Shown here piece by piece: positions 50,784 to 57,368 of a stretch of DNA of 64,000 nt. Source of the DNA: JAKLKS01 sp964370855 (GTDB lineage Bacteria > Planctomycetota > JAJSAM01 > JAKLKS01); the NCBI GenBank assembly GCA_964370855.1, contig CAYJMF010000006.1:36755-100754 (forward strand), given 5' to 3'. Position numbers and translations under genes: made by a program. The notes below the pieces were generated by a model, which did not search any database, was not told the DNA's origin, and was given only the letters and a program-made list of their open reading frames with translations. Within the stretch, counting starts at the first letter, position 1; the number at the start of each line of letters is the position of its first letter.

Positions 50784-51638
50784 ATGTGCCGATTCGTCGC
50801 CTACGTGGGGCAGCCCATCACCCTCGATCTCCTGGTCACGCTCCCGCGGAACTCCCTCATCAACCAGAGCACCGACGCCCGGGAGTTCGAGGAGCGGCTG
50901 AACGGCGACGGCTTCGGCATCGCCTGGTACGCCCACGACGTCTCCGATGCGCCGGCCCTCTTCAAGTCCGTCACGCCGGCCTGGAGCAACCGCAACCTCC
51001 ACAGCCTCGCCCGCGTGGTCCACTCCTCCACGATCCTCGCCCACGTGCGCGCCGCCACGCCGGGCATGGCCGTGTCGGAGTCCAACTGCCACCCCTTCGC
51101 CCGCGGCCGCTACGCCTTCATGCACAACGGGCACGTCGGGGACTTCAAGGTCCTGCGCCGCCCCATGCGCCGGTTCCTCTCCGACGATTCCTACGACGCC
51201 GTGGAGGGCTCCACCGACTCGGAGCACATCTTCGGGCTGTTCCTCGACCGCATCGAGGCGCTGAAGGAGATGAAGCGGGACGAGGCCATGGCGCAGGCGC
51301 TGTCGGAAACGGTGCGCGAGGTCATGGACATGCAGGAGGAGTTCGGGTCCGGGGACCCGTCCTACCTCAACATCGCCGTCAGCGACGGGGACCGCATCGT
51401 CGCCTGCCGCCACACCGACGGCCCCCCGGAGCACGCCCTCAGCCTCTACTACCGGACCGGCGGCCGGTACATCTGCGAGGAGGGCATCTGCCGGATGATC
51501 GACGGCGGGAACGGGAGGAAGGCGGTCATCGTCTCCTCGGAGAAGCTGAGCGACGACGAGGGCTGGCTGCCGGTGCCCGTCAACCACCTGGTGCTCGTGC
51601 GGGAGGATCACTCCGTGGACGTGCGTGAGATGGGGTGA
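50784..51638 (+). CDS. Class II glutamine amidotransferase (EgtC/YafJ-like)
   Basis: 284 residues. The start at ATG 50784 exposes the N-terminal Cys2 (M-C-R-F-V-A-Y), the nucleophile of class II amidotransferases. Further motifs: LNGDGFGIAWY, the arginine in LAHVRAAT, NCHPFARGRYAFMHNGHVGDF with the His and Asn-Gly pair of the glutamine site, and DSEHIFGLFLD. The family hydrolyses gamma-glutamyl amides, as EgtC does in ergothioneine synthesis. No egtB, egtD or egtA is in the window, so the physiological substrate is unknown. It ends 15 bases from the convergent ATPase gene. Confidence 0.88.
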   Translation: MCRFVAYVGQPITLDLLVTLPRNSLINQSTDAREFEERLNGDGFGIAWYAHDVSDAPALFKSVTPAWSNRNLHSLARVVHSSTILAHVRAATPGMAVSESNCHPFARGRYAFMHNGHVGDFKVLRRPMRRFLSDDSYDAVEGSTDSEHIFGLFLDRIEALKEMKRDEAMAQALSETVREVMDMQEEFGSGDPSYLNIAVSDGDRIVACRHTDGPPEHALSLYYRTGGRYICEEGICRMIDGGNGRKAVIVSSEKLSDDEGWLPVPVNHLVLVREDHSVDVREMG

Positions 51639-51653
51639 GGCGGGCGGGGGGCG

Positions 51654-52925
51654 CTACCCCGCGAGGGTCCTCTCGTCCAGGACCTCGAAGCGCACGCGGG
51701 GACGGGCGCCCCGCAGGGGGCATCGCTCGAAGCGGGAGGCGAGCCCGGCGAGGAGTTCCCTCCGCTCCGCCGACGTCGTCCTTCGCCACTTCACCTCGGC
51801 GACCAGGAGCCCCTTCCCGTCCTCCGGGTCCGGCGCGACCAGGTCGAGCTCGACGCCGGCCCCCCAGTACCGCGCGGCGCCGGGGAACCGGGATCGGCAG
51901 AAATCCTCGAAGACCGTGGCCGCGTGGCCGTGGACGAGGAGCCGCCGCTCCTCCCGCCCGTAGGCGCCCCAGCGGCTGCGGTGCGGGGAGTAGACGCGGA
52001 ACCAGAACCGGAGCGCGGGGTCCTGGATGCGGTAGAGGCTCTTCCGCGTGGACCGCACGCTCTCGCCGAAGGGGAGTTCCCGCTCCAGAACGGAGGCGTC
52101 CATCAGGGACCGCAGGAGCCGGGAGAGGTTCGTCTGGGGCGTCGCCAGGCGGGAGGCGATCTCCGAGGGGCGCTCCGCGCCCCGCCCCACGGCCTCGAGG
52201 AGGGACAGGGCGTTGAGCCCGTCCACCCCCTCGTCGCGGAGCACGCGCTGCGGCTCCTGGTCCAGGAGGGGCGCGAACCCGAAGAAGAGGGATTCCGCGA
52301 GGGCGACCGCGTCCTGCCGCTTCTCCACGAATTCCCAGTACCGGGGGATCCCCCCCACGCAGGAGAAGCGCTCGAAGGACCCGGGCTCCGCCGGCTCGAG
52401 GCCGCAGGCCTCGCAGAAGGCGGCGTAGTCCATGGGCCGCACCGGGAGGAGGAGCCCGGCCCTGCCGTAGAGGGGGGCGGCCCGGTTCAGGAAGAGGTCG
52501 TTCATCATCCGGGTGCTGGAACCGGCGAGGACGAGCACGCACCCGGGGGGCAGGGAGTGGTCGACCCACCTCTGCAGGCGGCTCGGGAGGGAGGAGTCGG
52601 ACGCGACCAGGTAGGGGAACTCGTCGATGCAGAGGGTCCAGCGGCGGCTCCGGAGTGAGACCTGGTCGAGGAGCGCCTCGAAGGTGCCCGGGGCGATGTC
52701 GGCCCCGAGGAGGGGACGGAGGTCCTCCGCGGCCTGGCGCAGCTGCTGGCCGGGGTGGGCCTCGATGGCCTGGGTGTAGTGCCCGCCGCGTCCGTCGAGC
52801 CACCGGCGGAGGAGGCGGGTCTTCCCGACGCGGCGCCGGCCGAAGACCACCACCAGCCCCCCCCGCCTCCCGGCGAGGTCGAGCTCGCGGATCTCCCGCT
52901 CGCGATCGACGAAGTCGATGGCCAT
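51654..52925 (-). CDS. AAA/STAND-type ATPase with DUF234-like nuclease-fold tail
   Basis: 423 residues from ATG 52925, set by TATCCT six bases upstream; the frame extends to 52958 through the operator but without a promoter. Walker A GRRRVGKT (residues 29-36), Walker B TLCIDEFPYL (Asp101-Glu102), and GSSTRMM as sensor. A winged-helix-like segment lies around 250-310 (PSEIASRLATPQTNLSRLLRSL). The last 60 residues have ELDLVAPD then VAEVKW, the D...E-x-K arrangement of PD-(D/E)xK nucleases described for DUF234. This is the archaeal-type ATPase family often found singly in mobile or defence contexts. The three-box operator argues for self-regulation. Confidence 0.88.
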   Translation of the reverse strand: MAIDFVDREREIRELDLAGRRGGLVVVFGRRRVGKTRLLRRWLDGRGGHYTQAIEAHPGQQLRQAAEDLRPLLGADIAPGTFEALLDQVSLRSRRWTLCIDEFPYLVASDSSLPSRLQRWVDHSLPPGCVLVLAGSSTRMMNDLFLNRAAPLYGRAGLLLPVRPMDYAAFCEACGLEPAEPGSFERFSCVGGIPRYWEFVEKRQDAVALAESLFFGFAPLLDQEPQRVLRDEGVDGLNALSLLEAVGRGAERPSEIASRLATPQTNLSRLLRSLMDASVLERELPFGESVRSTRKSLYRIQDPALRFWFRVYSPHRSRWGAYGREERRLLVHGHAATVFEDFCRSRFPGAARYWGAGVELDLVAPDPEDGKGLLVAEVKWRRTTSAERRELLAGLASRFERCPLRGARPRVRFEVLDERTLAG

Positions 52926-52931
52926 GAAGAC

Positions 52932-52937
52932 AGGATA
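52932..52937 (-). promoter_or_regulatory. -10 box TATCCT of the DUF234-type ATPase gene
   Basis: TATCCT on the minus strand, six bases before ATG 52925. TTGAAA at 52953-52958 (minus strand) is a plausible -35 with a 15-base spacer. Confidence 0.6.
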
Positions 52938-52941
52938 CCTG

Positions 52942-52984
52942 AACATGATGTTTTTCAAACATTATGTTCAGCCGACATCATGTT
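52942..52984. promoter_or_regulatory. Triple operator, AACATNATGTT boxes at 16-base period
   Basis: AACATGATGTT (52942-52952) and AACATTATGTT (52958-52968) are perfect 11-base palindromes about a central base. GACATCATGTT (52974-52984) has one mismatch. The starts are exactly 16 bases apart and the array covers the -35 region of the ATPase promoter. It is by far the most AT-rich stretch nearby. Confidence 0.7.
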
Positions 52985-52998
52985 ACCCGGCCCCGCCC

Positions 52999-53439
52999 CT
53001 ACTCCGGCCTGAGGACGTACCACCGCTTCCCGTCCATCTCCACCGACTCCCCCTTCGTGGCGTAGGTGCGGCGGGATTCCCGCCAGGGGCCGAGGCGGAC
53101 GAGGAACTCGCGGAAGGGGCCGTCGGCGGGCCGGTAGAGGTCCAGGGAGAGTTCGAAGGTCTCGAACTTCGCCCCCGTCATCGAGAAGGATGAGGTCGAG
53201 GAGGACCAGTCCAGGGGGAGCGGCGGCCCGCCCGGGGACGCGCTCAGGTTCCACGCGCTCTTCGCCGCGTCGGCCCCGGAGAGGTAGAGGGTCGGGGGCC
53301 AGCCGACCCCCGGCAACGGCCCCGCGAGGAGGAGGATCGCCGCCAGGACGAGGAGGACCGCGGCCCCTCCCCAGAGGAACGGGTGGCGACGCAGGGCGTT
53401 CCCGCGCCTCTCCGTCCCGCCGGGGGCTCCTTCGGTCAC
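52999..53439 (-). CDS. Small single-span membrane protein, unknown
   Basis: 146 residues from GTG 53439, supported by TAGGAT six bases upstream. A Gly/Arg-rich N terminus of about 20 residues precedes a membrane span (residues 21-45, PFLWGGAAVLLVLAAILLL). The outer part of about 95 residues is beta-rich (TFELSLDLYR, EFLVRLGPWRESRRTYATKG) and ends WYVLRPE. I do not recognise the family. The gene is divergent from the CIA30-like gene with a 34-base spacer, suggesting common control. It converges on nothing; the operator of the ATPase gene lies just beyond its 3' end. Confidence 0.7.
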   Translation of the reverse strand: MTEGAPGGTERRGNALRRHPFLWGGAAVLLVLAAILLLAGPLPGVGWPPTLYLSGADAAKSAWNLSASPGGPPLPLDWSSSTSSFSMTGAKFETFELSLDLYRPADGPFREFLVRLGPWRESRRTYATKGESVEMDGKRWYVLRPE

Positions 53440-53445
53440 GCGGGA

Positions 53446-53451
53446 ATCCTA
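53446..53451 (-). promoter_or_regulatory. -10 box TAGGAT, leaderless type with GTG start
   Basis: TAGGAT on the minus strand, six bases before GTG 53439, ten bases from the opposing -10 at 53462-53467. Confidence 0.55.
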
Positions 53452-53461
53452 GCGCCTCCCG

Positions 53462-53467
53462 TACACT
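53462..53467 (+). promoter_or_regulatory. -10 box TACACT, leaderless type
   Basis: TACACT, six bases before ATG 53474. The -35 region of this promoter would fall on the first codons of the opposite gene. Confidence 0.55.
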
Positions 53468-53473
53468 CCGCCC

Positions 53474-53989
53474 ATGAGACAGGTCCTCTTCATCTTCAAC
53501 GAGCCCGCGGCCGCCGCCCCCTGGGAGCCGCTCCACGACGGCGTCATGGGCGGCCTCTCCGAGGGGGAGCTCGTCGGCGGAAAGGGGGCGGCCTGCTTCG
53601 CGGGCACCCTTTCCCTCGCCAACCACGGGGGGTTCGCCTCCGTGAAGACCCTCCTCCCCCCGGGGGCGCTCCGGAACGTCGCGGCCCTCGTGCTCAAGGT
53701 GCGCGGCGACGGGCGGCGCTACACCGTGTTCCTCAAGACCCACGACGGCCCCGAGGCGGGCAACTACAAGTCCCTCCTCGACCTGCCCGCCGGGGAGTGG
53801 CACGAGGTGCGGCTCCCTCTCTCCGGGTTCGCCGCGTCCCTGCACGGGAAGCCCGACCCCTCCGCCCCGCCGCTGCGGGCCGACGCCGTCCGCGTGCTCG
53901 GCCTCATGGTCGCCGACGGCCGCGCCGGCCCCTTCCGCCTCGAAGTCGCCGGCATCGCGGCGGAGGCAGGGACGTTCCTAACTAAGTAA
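53474..53989 (+). CDS. CIA30-like protein (NADH dehydrogenase complex I intermediate-associated family)
   Basis: 171 residues, soluble. The N-terminal FIFNEPAAAAPWEPLHDGVMGGLSEG contains the W-x-x-x-x-D-G-V-M-G-G-x-S signature of the CIA30/CBM11-like jelly roll, followed by alternating strands (GGFASVKTL, VLKVRGDGRRYTVFLKT, WHEVRLPLSGF). Bacterial members are assembly or binding proteins; no direct link to complex I is shown here, and no nuo genes are nearby. The last six residues (TFLTK and stop) are encoded by the REP hairpin at 53963-54066, so the native C terminus may have been replaced. It is leaderless by position of TACACT. Confidence 0.85.
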   Translation: MRQVLFIFNEPAAAAPWEPLHDGVMGGLSEGELVGGKGAACFAGTLSLANHGGFASVKTLLPPGALRNVAALVLKVRGDGRRYTVFLKTHDGPEAGNYKSLLDLPAGEWHEVRLPLSGFAASLHGKPDPSAPPLRADAVRVLGLMVADGRAGPFRLEVAGIAAEAGTFLTK

Positions 53990-54066
53990 CTAACTCCACG
54001 GGGCCGGGTCGGGATTCCGACCGGGCCCCGTGGAGTTAGTTACTTAGTTAGGAACGTCCCTGCCTC
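53963..54066. repeat. REP-like hairpin, family 2 (GGGACGTTCC type)
   Basis: The sequence from 53963 to about 54012 pairs with 54017-54066 with a single G-G mismatch and a four-base GATT loop. The outer arm GGGACGTTCC followed by AACTAAGTAACTAACTCC is shared with 56128-56222. It provides the stop of the gene ending at 53989 and ends five bases from the convergent stop at 54072. Confidence 0.85.
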
Positions 54067-54071
54067 TCCTC

Positions 54072-56051
54072 TCAGTCCAGGCGGAGCATCTTCAGCTGGT
54101 GCATGTGGTCGGGGTCCGGGGCAGGGAGGGGCTCCGTGAGGCCCGGCGCGAGGGGAGGGGGCTCGGCGGGCTGGAAGTCCCCGCCTCCGACCACGGGGTC
54201 GGGGCCCGTGAACTCCCTTCCCTCCGCGTCAAACACGCCCATGCACCAGATCCCGCCGTCGTAGGTCTGCTCGTCGTAGACGACGACGAGGTCCTCCCCG
54301 TCCACCACGGCGTCGTAGCCGAACCAGGAGAGCTCCGTCACGCGGAATCCGTACTCCGGGGGCATCGACATGATGCCCCCGCCCGGCGGGGGGCGATCCC
54401 GCGGCGCGTCGGCGCTCGGCGTCATCGTGGCCGTGGTCAGCCGGTGGGCCGTCGGCGCCCCGGCGTCGAAGTCGTCCCAGTGCAGCAGGTGCAGTTCCGC
54501 CCCCTCGAGCCCCTGCGTCTGGAAGAGGAGGTCCACCCGCGCCGTCCCCGCGCGGTCCCGCGCCGCCACCGTGGGAAAGGAGGAGGAGGGGTCCCCGGGG
54601 CCCGCGGCGGCCCCGAAGGTCCGCCCGCCGTCCCGGCTCTCCCGCAGGCGCACCCCGTCGGCGGCCTCGTAGGCGAAGAAGACGCGCATGGAGTCCCCGC
54701 TCCCGAGCACCGCCACGGAGGGGTCCTTCCCGACGATCTCCTCCTCCTCGACGAGGACGTCCCGCGGCTCCCCGACCCAGGGCTCGACGTGGCAGCGGTT
54801 CTGCGTGACGCTCCGCCAGCGCATGTCGGGGAGGGACTCGAAGGAGGTGAACCCGTATCCGACGACGAGGTCGCCGCCGGATGACCAGGCGAGGCCCGTG
54901 AGGAGCGGCGTCACGTCCCCCTCCACGCGGCGCAGCGTCCGCGGCGCATCGAACTCGTAGCCCGTGGGCCAGAGGAAGCCGTCGAGGCCCGCGGGGCGCC
55001 CGAGGACGAGCACGAGGTCCGTCGCCCCCTCCCGGGGCGTCTTCCAGAAGACCGCCGCCAGGGTGTAGTCCGCGGCCATGGCGAGCTGGGCGAGGCGCGG
55101 CGACCAGCCCCCCGCGGCCCGGTCGAGGATCTTCTCCTGCGCGAAGGTGGCCCCGCGGTCGAACGAGATGCGCAGGTCCACGGTCTCCGTCCCGCTGTGG
55201 ACGAGGGCGAGCACGTTGTAGAGGGCGGCCACCTCGTGGTCCCGCCAGTTGCCCGAGTCCTCGGAAGCCTCCTCCGAGGCGCCCCCCGTGACGACGCCGC
55301 CGCCGTCCACCTGGAGCCGCATCTCGTACCGCCGGTACAGGGAGGGATCCGCGCGGTCCCCCTCGTAGGCGACCACCGTCGTGCGATCCCCGGTGACGGC
55401 CGCCGTCGGGAGCCCGAACATCCAGGAGTTGCTGGAGTAGAGGGTGCGGGCGTCGAGGACGCCGGGGTAGTCGGTGCCGTTGCGGGCGGCGAGGTTGATG
55501 GCCGAAGGGGCGCCGATGGAGACGCGGACGAGGACCGTGGAACGGCGGCTGCCGGCCTGCGTCCGGACCACCAGGACCTGGGGCCGGGTGACGGCGCCGC
55601 GCAGTCCGATGCGGCCGAAGCCGTCGCCGCGGGCCTCCATCCAGGGGGCGGCGTTGACGGCCCCGGACCCGGAGGGAACGATCCCGACGCCGGCGATGGA
55701 CTGCGGCCCCCCGACGGGGGTGTTGCCGTCGTCGGAGCCGTGGGCGACGGAGACCACCACCTCGCCTGCGTTCCCGGGGCGGCGGCTCACGGCCTCGAAC
55801 TGGAACGGCTCCCCGGCCGGCGTCGTGAGGTCGTAGGTCGCGTCCACGTCCCCCGGGGAGAGGCCGAGGCGGGCGAGATCGACCTCCGCGGCCCAGGGGG
55901 CGTCGGCCGTCGGGGAGAGGGCGTTCATGCCGGCGACGATGAGGAGGGGAGCGGCCTGCCTGCCCGGCCCCTGGGCCGCGGATCCGCCGCCTCCCCCGCC
56001 GCCGCAACCCGCGAGCAAGAGGACCGATGCGACGAGAAGTGCACGACGCAT
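54072..56051 (-). CDS. Secreted lipoprotein with BNR/sialidase-like repeats
   Basis: 659 residues from ATG 56051, which follows GGAGGG and begins the lipobox L-A-G-C (Cys16) and a Gly/Ser run. The mature chain is beta-rich. From residue 230 it has YSSNSWMFGLP-type blades and repeated S-x-D-x-G-x-T-F-like turns (SFDRGATF near 320, SRDGGRTFG near 500), the BNR/Asp-box of sialidase-like propellers, with DPSVAVLGSGDSMRVF between them. No Arg triad for sialic acid is clear. It probably sits on the cell surface as a binding propeller. The gene is flanked at both ends by family 2 REP hairpins. Confidence 0.82.
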   Translation of the reverse strand: MRRALLVASVLLLAGCGGGGGGGSAAQGPGRQAAPLLIVAGMNALSPTADAPWAAEVDLARLGLSPGDVDATYDLTTPAGEPFQFEAVSRRPGNAGEVVVSVAHGSDDGNTPVGGPQSIAGVGIVPSGSGAVNAAPWMEARGDGFGRIGLRGAVTRPQVLVVRTQAGSRRSTVLVRVSIGAPSAINLAARNGTDYPGVLDARTLYSSNSWMFGLPTAAVTGDRTTVVAYEGDRADPSLYRRYEMRLQVDGGGVVTGGASEEASEDSGNWRDHEVAALYNVLALVHSGTETVDLRISFDRGATFAQEKILDRAAGGWSPRLAQLAMAADYTLAAVFWKTPREGATDLVLVLGRPAGLDGFLWPTGYEFDAPRTLRRVEGDVTPLLTGLAWSSGGDLVVGYGFTSFESLPDMRWRSVTQNRCHVEPWVGEPRDVLVEEEEIVGKDPSVAVLGSGDSMRVFFAYEAADGVRLRESRDGGRTFGAAAGPGDPSSSFPTVAARDRAGTARVDLLFQTQGLEGAELHLLHWDDFDAGAPTAHRLTTATMTPSADAPRDRPPPGGGIMSMPPEYGFRVTELSWFGYDAVVDGEDLVVVYDEQTYDGGIWCMGVFDAEGREFTGPDPVVGGGDFQPAEPPPLAPGLTEPLPAPDPDHMHQLKMLRLD

Positions 56052-56077
56052 GGCGGAACCCTCCGGGGATTCCATGG

Positions 56078-56083
56078 ATCCTA
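56078..56083 (-). promoter_or_regulatory. -10 box TAGGAT of the BNR lipoprotein gene
   Basis: TAGGAT on the minus strand, 26 bases before ATG 56051, with GGAGGG in the leader. Confidence 0.4.
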
Positions 56084-56127
56084 CACCCGGCGGGCGGGAG
56101 GGGGGGGAGAGGCGAGAGGCGCAAGGC

Positions 56128-56222
56128 GGGGACGTTCCCAACTAATAAACTAACTCCGTGGAGCACCCCCGGGTCCCCGGGAAGGGGGTGGAGGAGTTAG
56201 TTTATTAGTTGGGAACGTCCCC
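56128..56222. repeat. REP-like hairpin, family 2
   Basis: Outer arms 56128-56157 and 56193-56222 are exact reverse complements (GGGGACGTTCCCAACTAATA and onward). An inner CACCCCC/GGGGGTG hairpin (56164-56170, 56184-56190) completes the structure. It lies between the nadA stop and the promoter of the lipoprotein gene. Confidence 0.85.
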
Positions 56223-56243
56223 TCCTCGCCTCGCCTCGCCTCG

Positions 56244-57323
56244 CTACTCACCGGGATCGGCGCCCTTCGCGGGGGCGCCCACGGCCAGCATCCGCTGCAC
56301 GGAGCGAAGCGCCCGCAGCCGCAGCCCCTCCTCGAGGAGGATCTCGTGCTTCCCCTCCACGAGGGAGGCGAGCACCTTCTCAAGGGTGATCTTCTTCATG
56401 TGCGGGCAGAGGGTGCAGGTCTTCACGAACTCCAGTTCCGGGTGGGCGCCGGAGACGTTGTCCGCCATGGAGCACTCGGTGATGAGGATGACGCGATGGG
56501 ACTTCGGCGCGTCGAGGTGGTCGATCATCCCCTTGGTGGAGCCGACGTAGTCCGCCTCGGCGCACACCTCGGGGCTGCACTCCGGGTGGGCGAGCACCTC
56601 GAGGCCGGGGAACTGGGCGCGGTAGGCCTTCAACTGGTCCACGGTGAACTGCTCGTGGACGATGCAGCGGCCCTTCCACGCGATGACCTTCACCTTCGTC
56701 TTCTTCGCCACGTTGCGCGCGAGGTACTCGTCGGGGAGGAACAGCACCTCGGGAACGCCGAGGGACTCGACCACCTGCACGGCGTTGGCCGAGGTGCAGC
56801 AGATGTCCACCTCCGCCTTGATGGCCGCAGGGGTGTTCACGTAGGCCACCGCCGGTACCCCGGGGTGGCGCTGCCTCATGAGCCGCACGTCGTCGGCGGT
56901 GATGCTCTCCGAAAGGGAGCAGCCGGCGTCGAGGTCGGGGATGAGAACGGTGCGGGAGGGGTTGAGGATCTTCGCCGTCTCCGCCATGAAGTGGACGCCG
57001 CAGAAGAGGATGATGGCGGCGTCCGTGTCCCGGGCCCGGCGGGCCAGCTCGAGGGAGTCGCCGGTGAAGTCGCTGATCCCGTGGAAGATCTCCGGGACCA
57101 TGTAGTTGTGGCCGAGGATCACGGCCCGCCGCTCCCGCTTCAGCCGGTTGATGGCGGCGATGAGCGGGGCCCGCATCTCCCACTCGAAGCGCGGCACGAC
57201 CGACTTCACCCTCTCGTAGATGGCGTCGGTCTCGCGGGCGACCTCGGGCGTGAAGGGGAGTACCTCGGGGATGGCGGCCTCCGGGAAGGGGTGAAATTCC
57301 CCTTCATTGGAAGGGATCTCCAC
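56244..57323 (-). CDS. nadA: Quinolinate synthase NadA
   Basis: 359 residues from GTG 57323. The protein condenses iminoaspartate with dihydroxyacetone phosphate to quinolinate using a [4Fe-4S] cluster. Motifs: ILGHNYMVPEIFHGISDFTGDS, the first cluster cysteine in FCGVHFMAETAKIL (Cys108), the second near residue 195 (CCTSAN), and the third in CTLCPHMKKITLEKV; AHPECSPEV is also conserved. No nadB or nadC is nearby, so it is scattered. It follows the RHS gene by 45 bases on the same strand and could be read from the same transcript. No -10 was found in front. Confidence 0.95.
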   Translation of the reverse strand: MEIPSNEGEFHPFPEAAIPEVLPFTPEVARETDAIYERVKSVVPRFEWEMRAPLIAAINRLKRERRAVILGHNYMVPEIFHGISDFTGDSLELARRARDTDAAIILFCGVHFMAETAKILNPSRTVLIPDLDAGCSLSESITADDVRLMRQRHPGVPAVAYVNTPAAIKAEVDICCTSANAVQVVESLGVPEVLFLPDEYLARNVAKKTKVKVIAWKGRCIVHEQFTVDQLKAYRAQFPGLEVLAHPECSPEVCAEADYVGSTKGMIDHLDAPKSHRVILITECSMADNVSGAHPELEFVKTCTLCPHMKKITLEKVLASLVEGKHEILLEEGLRLRALRSVQRMLAVGAPAKGADPGE

Positions 57324-57368
57324 CGGAGGCGCAACAACGACGCACCCGCGTGGCGCGACCGGCCGCCC

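Noticed and set aside
52926..52958. Upstream ATG codons for the DUF234-type ATPase
   Set aside because: They lie within the -10 box and operator, upstream of the likely transcript start.
53474..53989. Complex I assembly gene in a nuo cluster
   Set aside because: There are no nuo genes in the window; only the family resemblance is supported.
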